Assembly (NCBI GenBank): GCA_902489645.1
Contig: CABUAW010000029.1
Coordinates: 1-31,409, forward strand
Length of the DNA stretch: 31,409 nt
Direction: 5' to 3'
Source of the DNA: an uncultured Lachnospiraceae bacterium
GTDB taxonomy: Bacteria; Bacillota; Clostridia; Lachnospirales; Lachnospiraceae
Below the pieces are notes generated by a model. The model had not been told where the DNA came from. It did not search any database and was given only the letters and a program-made list of their open reading frames with translations. Position numbers and translations under genes: made by a program. Numbering within the stretch: the first letter of the stretch is position 1; every line of letters begins with the position of its first letter. Shown one piece after another: positions 23,494 to 31,397 of this stretch.

Positions 23494-23526
23494 TAGAATA
23501 GTTATTACACAAATGAGGGTGGCGAA

Positions 23527-24411
23527 ATGCACGAAATGATTGAGCAATTTGTGACTTACTTAACGGATGTAAAGAAGTCCTCTGCGAATACGGTAGTCTC
23601 TTATCGAAGAGATTTGGTAAAATTTAATAAATTTATGGAGTCTCAGGGCGTTACGGATGTTTTGAAGATTAATCCGACGAATATGAATTCTTATATGATT
23701 CATATGGAGAAGGAACAGTTTGCACCGTCAACAATTTCGCGTAACATTGCCACATTAAAGGCCTTTTTTGGATATCTTCAGAGGGAGGGTTACATTTCTG
23801 AGGACCCGACCAGGCAGCTTAAGGCGCCGAAGATTGAAAAGAAAATGCCGGAAATTCTGACCATGCGGGAAGTGGACCTGCTTTTGGAACAGCCGTCGAT
23901 GAAGACCAATAAGGGAATTCGCGACCGGGCCATGCTGGAACTGCTCTATGCGACAGGGATTCGGGTCAGCGAATTGATTTCGTTGAAATTATCCGATGTG
24001 AACCTTGGCGCATCCTATATTCACTGTCAGGATGTGAACCGGGAGCGCATTATTCCTTTTGGAAATATGGCCAAAAATGTTTTGAAGGTATATATACGTG
24101 AAGCGCGTCCGGCGATGATTGAAAATATTGACGAGGATATCCTCTTTACAAATTGCAACGGTACGCCGATGAGCCGTCAGGGTTTTTGGAAGCTATTAAA
24201 GAAATATGCTAAAAATGCGGGAATACAGACGGATATTACGCCGCATACGCTGCGCCATTCATTTGCGGCCCATCTGGTAGCCAACGGCGCGGATTTGCGT
24301 TCCGTTCAGGAGATGCTTGGACATTCGGACATATCCACAACCCAGATTTATGCCCGCATGAACAGCCGTCGAATCAAAGAAGTTTATTCGAAAAATCATC
24401 CGAGGGCATGA
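23527..24411 (+). CDS. xerD: Tyrosine recombinase XerD-like
   Basis: 294 residues, GAGGGTGG ribosome binding site. N-terminal core-binding domain (about 1-90, SANTVVSYRRDLVKF), C-terminal catalytic domain with R146 (ATGIRVSEL), H240/R243 (HTLRHSFAAHL), H266 (LGHSDISTTQ) and the nucleophile Y275. The beta-hairpin that carries the catalytic Lys in E. coli XerD (GKGNKER) reads HCQDVNRER here, so that Lys is absent. Length and the place after spoIIM fit the chromosomal XerD that resolves dimers at dif, rather than an integron or phage integrase. No dif-like site was recognised in the window. Confidence 0.9.
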   Translation: MHEMIEQFVTYLTDVKKSSANTVVSYRRDLVKFNKFMESQGVTDVLKINPTNMNSYMIHMEKEQFAPSTISRNIATLKAFFGYLQREGYISEDPTRQLKAPKIEKKMPEILTMREVDLLLEQPSMKTNKGIRDRAMLELLYATGIRVSELISLKLSDVNLGASYIHCQDVNRERIIPFGNMAKNVLKVYIREARPAMIENIDEDILFTNCNGTPMSRQGFWKLLKKYAKNAGIQTDITPHTLRHSFAAHLVANGADLRSVQEMLGHSDISTTQIYARMNSRRIKEVYSKNHPRA

Positions 24412-24460
24412 AACGTATTGAGAGCTTTCGGAAAAATGGGTCCGATAATATACAAAAGAT

Positions 24461-24505
24461 AAAAAGGCGAAATCAGTCGGGGCAAATGCCCGGTTGATTT
24501 CGCCT
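24461..24505 (-). terminator. Terminator of the DAHP synthase gene
   Basis: 18-bp stem (AGGCGAAATCAG at 24465-24476 against TTGATTTCGCCT at 24494-24505, extended by CGGG/CCCG). On the minus strand it is followed by TTTTTATCTTTT. It may also slow plus-strand transcription from xerD. Confidence 0.88.
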
Positions 24506-24517
24506 GAATTATTTATA

Positions 24518-25552
24518 TCAGCATCTTTCGGCAATTTCATATAAGAGATTTTCAGAATCTTCCCATCCAAGACAAGGGTCGGTGATGGATTTGCCATAAA
24601 TATGCGGCTGACAGCCAATTTTCTGATTGCCTTCGACAAGGTAGCTTTCAATCATGACACCTTTCACAAGACTGCGGATATCGTCGGAGAGGGAACGGCT
24701 GTGAAGCACCTCTTTGACAATACGAATCTGCTCTTTAAATTTTTTGTCCGAGTTGGAGTGGTTGGCATCCACGATAGTTGCCGGGAATTTCAGATTTCTT
24801 TCGCCGTACATATCGTAAAGCTTCATTAAGTCCTCATAGTGGTAATTCGGACGGGAACGGCCGTATTTGTTTGTTGAACCGCGAAGAATCGTATGGGCAT
24901 AAGGATTACCCGCCGTATTTACATCCCATCCGCGGTAAATAAAGTTGTGAGCGCCCTGAGCGGCGACAACCGAGTTCAGCATGACGGAAAAATCACCGCT
25001 GGTTGGATTTTTCATTCCGGCCGGAACGTCAAAACCGCTGGTAACAAGGCGGTGCTGCTGGTCTTCTACGGAGCGGGCGCCGATAGCCACATAGGAAAGA
25101 ATGTCGGCAAGATACCAGTAATTTTCCGGATAGAGCATTTCGTCGGCGATTGGCAGACCGTAGGTCTCCAGTGCGTGCATATGCATCTTACGGATGGCGA
25201 TAATGCCGTGAAGCAGGTCCGGGGCCTTTTCCGGGTCCGGTTGGTGGAGCATGCCTTTATAGCCTTCGCCGGTGGTACGCGGCTTGTTTGTGTAGATTCT
25301 TGGAATGATGATAACCTTATCTTTGATTTTTTCCTGAACCTTTACAAGGCGTTCAATATATTCGCAGACAGATTCTTCATTGTCTGCAGAGCATGGCCCG
25401 ATAATAGCCAGAAATTTATCAGATTTTCCGGTGATTACATCGATAATCTGTTCATCCAGTGCTTTCTTTTTTGCTGCCAGAGAAGGGCTAACCGGATAAA
25501 GCTCTTTGATTTCTTTAGGAACTGGCAGTTTCTTTTTGAATTCAAAACTCAT
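24518..25552 (-). CDS. 3-deoxy-7-phosphoheptulonate (DAHP) synthase, class I alpha (AroF/G/H type)
   Basis: 344 residues from the ATG at 25552, where AAGGAG lies eight bases upstream; the frame is open to 25660 but passes through the promoter. It condenses phosphoenolpyruvate and erythrose-4-phosphate in the first step of the shikimate pathway. Motifs: IGPCSADNEES (51-61, metal-binding C54), IPRIYTNKPRTTGEGYKG (83-100, K90/R92), ARSVEDQQHR, and the late metal ligands in VDANHSNSDKK. It is of the E. coli AroG type with a short N-terminal extension, not the AroA/type I-beta form of Bacillus. No chorismate mutase fusion. Aromatic amino acid feedback is likely from the family, but which one is unclear. 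Strong promoter, own terminator. Confidence 0.93.
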   Translation of the reverse strand: MSFEFKKKLPVPKEIKELYPVSPSLAAKKKALDEQIIDVITGKSDKFLAIIGPCSADNEESVCEYIERLVKVQEKIKDKVIIIPRIYTNKPRTTGEGYKGMLHQPDPEKAPDLLHGIIAIRKMHMHALETYGLPIADEMLYPENYWYLADILSYVAIGARSVEDQQHRLVTSGFDVPAGMKNPTSGDFSVMLNSVVAAQGAHNFIYRGWDVNTAGNPYAHTILRGSTNKYGRSRPNYHYEDLMKLYDMYGERNLKFPATIVDANHSNSDKKFKEQIRIVKEVLHSRSLSDDIRSLVKGVMIESYLVEGNQKIGCQPHIYGKSITDPCLGWEDSENLLYEIAERC

Positions 25553-25594
25553 ATTTCTTCTCCTTATTACAATAAGAACGTTTCTAATATTTTT

Positions 25595-25623
25595 ATTATA
25601 ATACAATGCTTTTTGAATGTCAA
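25595..25623 (-). promoter_or_regulatory. Consensus sigma-A promoter of the DAHP synthase gene
   Basis: On the minus strand TTGACA (25618-25623), 17 bases, TATAAT (25595-25600). The leader is only about 36 bases, leaving no room for a T-box or attenuator. Confidence 0.88.
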
Positions 25624-25632
25624 AATAAAAGC

Positions 25633-25661
25633 TTGCATTATAAAAGGAAAATAGGTACAAT
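25633..25661 (+). promoter_or_regulatory. Sigma-A promoter of the S2P-like/scpA/scpB operon
   Basis: TTGCAT (25633-25638), 17 bases, TACAAT (25656-25661). It is back to back with the divergent DAHP synthase promoter, the two -35 elements being nine bases apart. Confidence 0.75.
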
Positions 25662-25695
25662 GAAATGAGCTTATAGAATTAAGGAAATGAATGGT

Positions 25696-26313
25696 ATGGA
25701 GTATATGATTGAAGCGGGAGCGATTCTGCTGGCATCGGCTCTGGCGATGATGCTGCATGAATTGCCGAAATCGATGGTCTATGTGCTGACAGGACGACAT
25801 TGTCAGCCTGCAGACCGGTATCGGATTTTTAAATTATATCAATATATTGATTCGGTGGGATGGATTTTATTTTTGATATGTCATGCCGGCTGCAGCCGGC
25901 CCTATCCTTATCGTTTGAAGGAAAAGGATACGAATGTGGCCATAGGTCTGACCGGCTTTCTGACTTTAGGCGTATTGCTTATGGCCGGTTACGCTTCCTA
26001 TCATCTTGTCCTTCCCCGTCTGCCAATGACTCTGGGCATTGACATGGACGGACAATGGATGGTATTTCTTGTCCAACTGAACTGGTATTTCATTCATGCG
26101 GTGATGGTTCTGGGAATTGTCAATCTGTTTCCGATGATTACTTCGGACATATTTCTTATTATTATCGCTCTTTCACCGTCAAAAATGATTCCTTTGATGA
26201 AAAATGACGCGCTGATTAAAGGGCTTCTTATTATCTGTATTATATTTAATGTGATTTCATCGCTGGCTGTTCAGGGAATGAGCCGTCTGGATGCCCTTTT
26301 GGGCTTTGCGTAG
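25696..26313 (+). CDS. Degenerate site-2-protease (M50)-like membrane protein
   Basis: 205 residues from the ATG at 25696 (ten bases after AAGGA); an ATG at 25687 sits too close to that site. About five hydrophobic segments. The layout is that of short YwhC-type S2P homologues: HE motif in the first membrane segment (MMLHELPKSM, H21/E22), then a cytoplasmic RPYPYRLKEKDTNVAIGLTGFL segment like the usual KPVP-N-P...ALVALAGP, and NLFPMITSD (143-151) at the place of NLLPIPPLD. The second His of HExxH is Lys25, while the late Asp (D151) is kept, so proteolysis is doubtful. S2P-family genes lie upstream of scpA in other clostridia; here eight bases separate the two. Confidence 0.7.
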   Translation: MEYMIEAGAILLASALAMMLHELPKSMVYVLTGRHCQPADRYRIFKLYQYIDSVGWILFLICHAGCSRPYPYRLKEKDTNVAIGLTGFLTLGVLLMAGYASYHLVLPRLPMTLGIDMDGQWMVFLVQLNWYFIHAVMVLGIVNLFPMITSDIFLIIIALSPSKMIPLMKNDALIKGLLIICIIFNVISSLAVQGMSRLDALLGFA

Positions 26314-26321
26314 GAGGTATT

Positions 26322-27104
26322 ATGGCGCTTGCGGTAAAACTTCAGGTGTTTGAAGGGCCTTTGGATTTGCTCCTGCACCTGATTGATATGAATAAAATTG
26401 ATATATACGATATTCCGATTTCTCTGATTACCGACCAGTATTTGGAATACATCCGCCAGATGCAGGCGCAGGACATGGAAATAATGAGCGAGTTTCTCGT
26501 CATGGCGGCAACGCTTTTGCGGATTAAATCCAAAATGCTGCTTCCGACGGAGCCAAAGACGGAAGATGCGGCAGAGGACCCGAGAGAAGAGTTGGTGGAA
26601 CGTCTGTTGGAGCATAAGATGTTTAAATATATGGCGATGGAGCTGAAGGAACGTCAATTCGATGCGGGAAAAGCCATTTATAAAGGCCGTACCCTTCCGG
26701 CCGACATGGTTTATGAAGAGCCGTCTGTGGATTTGGAGGCGCTTGTGGGAGATATGGATTTTCAAAAGCTCCATAAAATTTTTCAGGATGTGTTAAAGCG
26801 GCAGGAGGATAAGACCGACCCGATTCGCAGCCGCTATGGACGGATTGAACAGGAGGAAGTCAGTCTGACGGACCGGATTGAATACCTTTTGGATTATGGC
26901 GCAAAATGCCGGAGATTCAGTTTTCGGGAGCTTTTAACCAAAGGTCAGAGCAGAAATTATGTGATTGTTTCTTTTCTCGCCGTTCTGGAACTGATGAAGG
27001 GCGGCGTTATCCGGATTTCCCAGGATGAGATTTTCGGCGATATTGAGATTGAAATGACCGGCCAGGGAGCTGTGCCGGAGGAAATAAGTTTTGAAGGAGC
27101 GTAA
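26322..27104 (+). CDS. scpA: Segregation and condensation protein A (condensin kleisin)
   Basis: 260 residues, AGGAGG at 26312-26317 overlapping the stop of the gene before. Kleisin of the Smc-ScpAB complex: N-terminal VKLQVFEGPLDLLLHLIDMNKIDIYDIPISLITDQYLEYI contacts Smc, followed by MSEFLVMAATLLRIKSKMLLP, a central linker that binds ScpB, and a C-terminal winged helix (about 180-245, with RRFSFRELL). It acts in the cytoplasm in chromosome compaction and origin segregation. It is followed by scpB after three bases, the usual pair. Confidence 0.96.
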   Translation: MALAVKLQVFEGPLDLLLHLIDMNKIDIYDIPISLITDQYLEYIRQMQAQDMEIMSEFLVMAATLLRIKSKMLLPTEPKTEDAAEDPREELVERLLEHKMFKYMAMELKERQFDAGKAIYKGRTLPADMVYEEPSVDLEALVGDMDFQKLHKIFQDVLKRQEDKTDPIRSRYGRIEQEEVSLTDRIEYLLDYGAKCRRFSFRELLTKGQSRNYVIVSFLAVLELMKGGVIRISQDEIFGDIEIEMTGQGAVPEEISFEGA

Positions 27105-27107
27105 TTT

Positions 27108-27683
27108 ATGGAAATAAAAGCTATGGAGGCTGTGGTGGAGGCCTTGCTTTTTGCCATGGGAGAGGCGATTCCGGCGGCGGATATTGCCCAGGTATTGGAG
27201 ATTGACACGGAAGAGGCCCGCAAACTCATTCGAAATATGATGACGCGTTATGACGCGGAAGAGCGGGGGATACAGATTATTGAACTGGAGGATTCCTTTC
27301 AGATGTGTACGAAGCCGTCGATGTATGATTATCTGATTAAGATGACGCACCGTCCAAAGAAGCATACGCTGACGGATGTGGCTTTGGAAACGCTTTCCAT
27401 TATTGCTTATAAACAGCCGGTGACCCGGGCTGAGATTGAAAAAATCCGGGGAGTGAATTCGGACCATGCCATCAACCGGTTGATAGAATATCATCTGGTC
27501 TGTGAGGCCGGAAGACTTGATGCGCCGGGAAAACCGATTCTTTTCGGAACAACGGAAGAGTTTTTACGGACTTTCGGCGTACGTTCCGCCCAGGATTTGC
27601 CTGTGCCTGACCCGGAAAAGGTGGAGGAATTTAAGATGGAGGCGGAAGAAGAAGTGGCGTTGGGAATCGAAGAGGATTCCTGA
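27108..27683 (+). CDS. scpB: Segregation and condensation protein B
   Basis: 191 residues, GGAG at 27094-27097 within the end of scpA. Two winged-helix domains: AMEAVVEALLFAMGEAIPAADIAQVLE at the start and ETLSIIAYKQPVTRAEIEKIRGVNSDHAINRLIEYHLV (about 90-130), then GRLDAPGKPILFGTTEEFLRTFGV, all hallmarks of ScpB. An acidic tail closes it. It dimerises and binds the middle of ScpA in the Smc complex. Terminator follows. Confidence 0.96.
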   Translation: MEIKAMEAVVEALLFAMGEAIPAADIAQVLEIDTEEARKLIRNMMTRYDAEERGIQIIELEDSFQMCTKPSMYDYLIKMTHRPKKHTLTDVALETLSIIAYKQPVTRAEIEKIRGVNSDHAINRLIEYHLVCEAGRLDAPGKPILFGTTEEFLRTFGVRSAQDLPVPDPEKVEEFKMEAEEEVALGIEEDS

Positions 27684-27711
27684 TAAAAAAGAAGAACGGC
27701 CTTAGCGTTTG

Positions 27712-27743
27712 AGCGGTATAACATGAACAGTTATACCGCTTTT
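27712..27743 (+). terminator. Terminator of the scpAB operon
   Basis: Perfect 11-bp stem AGCGGTATAAC (27712-27722) / GTTATACCGCT (27730-27740), seven-base loop, then TTT. Confidence 0.8.
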
Positions 27744-27749
27744 CGAATG

Positions 27750-28547
27750 TTATTCAGTGGTTGGGAAAAATGCGTTTAAAACCTTCAGAACCCCGCCGTT
27801 TTCAACCGAATCACAGGTAAAGCGGGCCGCGTTTTTGACGGTGCAGCCGGCATTTCCCATGGCGTGGCTGAAGTAGGCCTGTTTGAGCATTTCAATGTCA
27901 TTTGCCTGGTCGCCGAAGGCGATGGTCTCCTGGATAGTGATGCCGAGGCTTTCCTGAAGGAGGGCGAGGGCGCTGCCTTTGTTTGCCTCCTGAGGAATAA
28001 AGTCAATCCAGTGGGTGCCGGAAACAGAGCATTTGCATATTTTATTCCAGTTTTTCAATAATTCTTTATCGAAATTTAAAACATTTTCCGGGTGATAGAG
28101 AGAAAATTTGATGATATCGTCGCTGAAATCATCGGTCGATGAACACCGGGTCATATTGTAACCGTAATCTTCGGTGAGAATCCGGGTGAATTCCGGGTCC
28201 GGACAGACGGTATAAGCGGCGTCTGCGGATTCGGCCACAAAAGGATAGGGGTTCAGAGCGGCAAAATCGGAAAAAAGCTGCTGGCAGACGTTTTCCGGCA
28301 GGGAAGATACCGCAAGCTTTTCACGGCAGGTGCCGATGTAAGCCCCGTTGCTTGTAATATAAAAAATATCCTCCCGGACCGGAGCAAATAATTTTTCAAT
28401 ACTGCATTTATGGCGTCCGCTGGCAACAGTAAAGTAGACGCCCTGGGCCTTTAAACGCCGAATCAGGGTGAAAAGTTCGGGATTTATGTCATTGGTCCCT
28501 TCCGGTACAAGGGTTCCATCCACATCAGAAACAATTAATTTAATCAT
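27750..28547 (-). CDS. Cof-type HAD-superfamily phosphatase
   Basis: 265 residues, AAAGGAG before the ATG at 28547. HAD motif I DVDGTL (8-13, nucleophile D8, acid D10), motif II in FTVASGR, C2 cap typical of Cof/YidA enzymes, motif III Lys in ANKGSAL, motif IV AFGDQANDIEML. Members dephosphorylate sugar phosphates, FMN or other small metabolites with low specificity, so the substrate is open. Cytoplasmic, own promoter, convergent with scpB. The active site is complete. Confidence 0.92.
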   Translation of the reverse strand: MIKLIVSDVDGTLVPEGTNDINPELFTLIRRLKAQGVYFTVASGRHKCSIEKLFAPVREDIFYITSNGAYIGTCREKLAVSSLPENVCQQLFSDFAALNPYPFVAESADAAYTVCPDPEFTRILTEDYGYNMTRCSSTDDFSDDIIKFSLYHPENVLNFDKELLKNWNKICKCSVSGTHWIDFIPQEANKGSALALLQESLGITIQETIAFGDQANDIEMLKQAYFSHAMGNAGCTVKNAARFTCDSVENGGVLKVLNAFFPTTE

Positions 28548-28605
28548 GAGAAACTCCTTTCGGCAGAAGTTATATATTCTTCTACATTTTTAGCCATATC
28601 AAAGA

Positions 28606-28635
28606 ATTATATACGAAGATGAAGGAATACGTCAA
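28606..28635 (-). promoter_or_regulatory. Sigma-A promoter of the HAD phosphatase gene
   Basis: On the minus strand TTGACG (28630-28635), 18 bases, TATAAT (28606-28611). Confidence 0.7.
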
Positions 28636-28698
28636 GAACAAGCATAAAACTTCCTATAGAAAAATAAATTGAAATGAAATAATTATTGGAGCGATGTC

Positions 28699-29871
28699 GT
28701 GGAACGGTTTATAAAAATTTTTCTGACGCTGGTTTTATCCTGTGTTATCGGGTTGGCGGGAACTTTGTGGGTTTACGGTGAGGAAAGCGGGAAAGGAGAG
28801 GATGAACTTTCCGGGCTTTATGCGCGGGCGGCTGTTTTGGCCGACGGAGAAAACGGGCGGGTTCTTTGGGGGAAAAATGAAAATGAGCCGATGGCGATGG
28901 CCAGCACGACCAAAATTATGACGTGCCTGATTGCTCTGGAAAATGCACAGTTGTCAGATACGGTGGAAATATCCGAATATGCGGCCGGTATGCCGGATGT
29001 TCAGCTCAATGCGGTGGCCGGAGACCATTTTCGCCTGGAAGATTTACTGTATGCCCTGATGCTGGAATCGGATAATGATGTGGCGGTGGCTATCGCAGAG
29101 CATGTGGGCGGGAGTGTGGAGGGTTTTGCGGCCATGATGAATACCCGGGCCGAAGGACTTGGCTGCACTCAGACATGTTTTGTGACGCCAAATGGGCTGG
29201 ATGCGGAGGGACATTGCACCACGGCGGCGGAATTGGCAAAAATCACATCGGAGGCTATAAAAAATGAAACTTTTGTAAAGATTATTAATACAGCTTCCCA
29301 CAGCTTTTCAAATATAGAGGGGAACCGACAGTATCAGGTGACGAATAAAGATGCCTTTTTGCAGCTCATGGACGGCGCCTTTGGTGTAAAAACCGGGTTT
29401 ACGGCAGATGCAGGCTATTGTTTTGTCGGCGCGCTGAAGAGGGATGGAAGAACATACATTTCCGTTGTCCTTGGCAGCGGGTGGCCGCCGAATAAAAGCT
29501 ATAAATGGCAGGATACGATGAAGCTCATGAATTTCGGAATGGACAATTATGTTAAGAAAACGATTGGAACGGAAAATGTGGACGTGGGTACGATGGAGGT
29601 ATACGGCGGGTGTCAGGCGCAGGTTGAATTGACGGCGGATTGTCAGACGATGGATATGCTGATGGGCGAAAAAGAACAGGCGTCGGTGCGTATTGTAAAA
29701 AAATTGTCCGCCGAGGCGCCGATTGCCTCGGGAACCCAGGTTGGCTGGGTTTATTATCAAATTAATGAGGATACCGTAGAACGATTTCCGATACGTACGG
29801 CGGGGGATGTGGAAGTGAAAAGTTTTTCATTTTGCCTTGAAACGATGTTCCGGCGGTGGCTGGCCTTTTAA
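28699..29871 (+). CDS. D-alanyl-D-alanine carboxypeptidase (penicillin-binding protein, DacF/DacA type)
   Basis: 390 residues from a GTG at 28699 with GGAG at 28688-28691; the nearby ATG at 28694 is in a frame that stops at once. N-terminal signal peptide (about 1-27, LTLVLSCVIGLAGTLWVYG). Serine peptidase S11 motifs: S69-TT-K72, S124-D-N126, K231-T-G233. A C-terminal beta-rich domain follows (about 285-375), ending with a short amphipathic helix that may anchor to the membrane. It removes the last D-Ala from peptidoglycan stem peptides and so limits cross-linking, outside the membrane. Whether it is vegetative (DacA) or sporulation-linked (DacF) cannot be told. Confidence 0.93.
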   Translation: MERFIKIFLTLVLSCVIGLAGTLWVYGEESGKGEDELSGLYARAAVLADGENGRVLWGKNENEPMAMASTTKIMTCLIALENAQLSDTVEISEYAAGMPDVQLNAVAGDHFRLEDLLYALMLESDNDVAVAIAEHVGGSVEGFAAMMNTRAEGLGCTQTCFVTPNGLDAEGHCTTAAELAKITSEAIKNETFVKIINTASHSFSNIEGNRQYQVTNKDAFLQLMDGAFGVKTGFTADAGYCFVGALKRDGRTYISVVLGSGWPPNKSYKWQDTMKLMNFGMDNYVKKTIGTENVDVGTMEVYGGCQAQVELTADCQTMDMLMGEKEQASVRIVKKLSAEAPIASGTQVGWVYYQINEDTVERFPIRTAGDVEVKSFSFCLETMFRRWLAF

Positions 29872-29872
29872 C

Positions 29873-29901
29873 TTGCAATTCGGGGGAAACTATCATATAA
29901 T
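29873..29901 (+). promoter_or_regulatory. Sigma-A promoter of the carboxyltransferase gene
   Basis: TTGCAA (29873-29878), 17 bases, TATAAT (29896-29901). Transcription would begin near 29908, which rules out the upstream in-frame start at 29904. Confidence 0.78.
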
Positions 29902-29939
29902 TATTGGATAAATCAGCAATGAATAATGGAGGGAAACAG

Positions 29940-31397
29940 ATGAGTACAGTGACACAACTGTCTGCCAAAGACCGGATTACCGGGTTGCTTGATGAACACA
30001 GTTTTGTGGAAATCGGAGCAATGGTTCATGCGAGAAATACAGATTTTAATATGGCAGAGCAGGAAACACCGGCCGACGGTGTACGGACTGGCTATGGGAC
30101 GATTGATGGAAAGCTCGTTTATGTTTATAGCCAGGATGCCCGTGTGATGGGCGGTTCAGTCGGCGAGATGCATGCAAAAAAGATAGTGCGAATGTATGAT
30201 ATGGCATTGAAAATGGGCGCGCCGGTCATCGGATTGATTGATTGTGCAGGGCTGCGGCTTCAGGAAGCAACGGACGCCCTGGATGCTTTCGGAGCAATTT
30301 ATTTTAAACAGACGATGGCCTCGGGCCTGGTTCCTCAAATTGTCGGCGTGTTCGGAACCTGCGGCGGAGGTATGGCCCTTGTCCCGGCCCTGGCGGATTT
30401 TACCTTCGCAGTAAAAGCGCAGGGAGAAATTTTTGTGAATTCCCCGAATACTTTGGATGGGAATCGTACAGAGATATGCGATACGGCATCCGGTGATTTC
30501 CACAGCCGGGTGAGTGGTGATGTGGACGGCCTTGGTGCGGATGACCTTGAGGTCCTTGGGAAAATCCGCCAGCTTGTTTCGATGCTGCCGTCAAACAATA
30601 AGGAGGACGCTTTTTGCATGGGCAGTATTTCTGATGATTTGAATCGGGAAAATCCGGCCCTTGGCATGACAAAGGACACGGCATATATTCTTCGGGATAT
30701 ATCGGATAATCATGCTTTTTTTGAAGTTAAGTCGGACTATGCCGGAGAGATGGTTACGGCTTTTATTACGTTAAATGGAAATACGGTCGGAGCCGTGGCA
30801 AACCGGGAAGAGATACTCGGAGAGGATGGCGGCGTTGCTGAACGGTTTGAACCGGTGCTGACGGCGGCCGGGGCAAAAAAAGCGGAAAGTTTTATCCGTT
30901 TTTGCGATGCTTTCTCCATTCCGGTATTGACGCTTGTTAATGTGGCGGGCTTTAAAGCCTCACTGGAAGAAGAAAAGCGGATGGCAGCCGTATCGGCCAA
31001 GCTGGCCTATGCTTATGCCAGCGCGACGGTTCCAAAGGTTTCCGTAATTATCGGCAAAGCATTCGGAAGCGCCTATCTGTGTATGGGAAGCCGTCATATC
31101 GGCGCAGATTTGATGTATGCCTGGCCGGATGCCCGGATTGGAATGATGGAGGCGGAACCGGCCATAAAGATTATCTATTCCGAAGATATCGGAAAGGCTG
31201 AGAATCCGAAGGCTTTTATTCAGGAGAAGACCAAAGCCTATGATGCCTTTCAGAACAGTCCCGAAAGTGCTGCTTCCAGAGGCTATGTGGATGCGGTTAT
31301 CCTTCCTGCAGCGACGAGAAAAAGAGTCATCGCCGCTTTTGATATGCTGGCGACAAAAAGAGAACCGGCCGTGGATAAAAAGCATGGGACCGTTTAG
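29940..31397 (+). CDS. Biotin-dependent carboxyltransferase subunit (acyl-CoA carboxylase beta / decarboxylase alpha type)
   Basis: 485 residues from the ATG at 29940, with GGAGGG at 29928-29933. Two crotonase-like carboxyltransferase halves: the N-half has SQDARVMGGSVGEMHAKKI (64-82), LIDCAGLRLQEA and GVFGTCGGGMALVPALADF (137-154); the C-half has PVLTLVNVAGFKAS, GKAFGSAYLCMGSRHIGADLMYAWP and MEAEPA. It belongs to the PccB/MmdA/GcdA superfamily and would move carboxyl between an acyl-CoA and carboxybiotin. In Lachnospiraceae similar genes start operons with a small membrane subunit, a biotin carrier and a Na+-pumping beta subunit. The window ends 12 bases later with GTGAGGTGA, probably the next ribosome binding site, so those partners would lie just outside. 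Substrate (methylmalonyl-, malonyl- or glutaconyl-CoA) open. Confidence 0.85.
   Translation: MSTVTQLSAKDRITGLLDEHSFVEIGAMVHARNTDFNMAEQETPADGVRTGYGTIDGKLVYVYSQDARVMGGSVGEMHAKKIVRMYDMALKMGAPVIGLIDCAGLRLQEATDALDAFGAIYFKQTMASGLVPQIVGVFGTCGGGMALVPALADFTFAVKAQGEIFVNSPNTLDGNRTEICDTASGDFHSRVSGDVDGLGADDLEVLGKIRQLVSMLPSNNKEDAFCMGSISDDLNRENPALGMTKDTAYILRDISDNHAFFEVKSDYAGEMVTAFITLNGNTVGAVANREEILGEDGGVAERFEPVLTAAGAKKAESFIRFCDAFSIPVLTLVNVAGFKASLEEEKRMAAVSAKLAYAYASATVPKVSVIIGKAFGSAYLCMGSRHIGADLMYAWPDARIGMMEAEPAIKIIYSEDIGKAENPKAFIQEKTKAYDAFQNSPESAASRGYVDAVILPAATRKRVIAAFDMLATKREPAVDKKHGTV

Noticed and set aside
23302..23496. 64-codon plus-strand frame overlapping the end of the spoIIM-like gene
   Set aside because: No ribosome binding site, low-complexity Asn/Lys/Phe composition, and it overlaps the xerD promoter.
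25563..25576. CTTATT/AATAAG inverted repeat in the DAHP synthase leader
   Set aside because: The two-base gap is too short for an RNA hairpin loop and six-base AT-rich arms are expected by chance in such a leader.
24893..25654. 253-codon plus-strand frame opposite the DAHP synthase gene
   Set aside because: Antisense to a well-supported enzyme and runs through its promoter; no recognisable domain.
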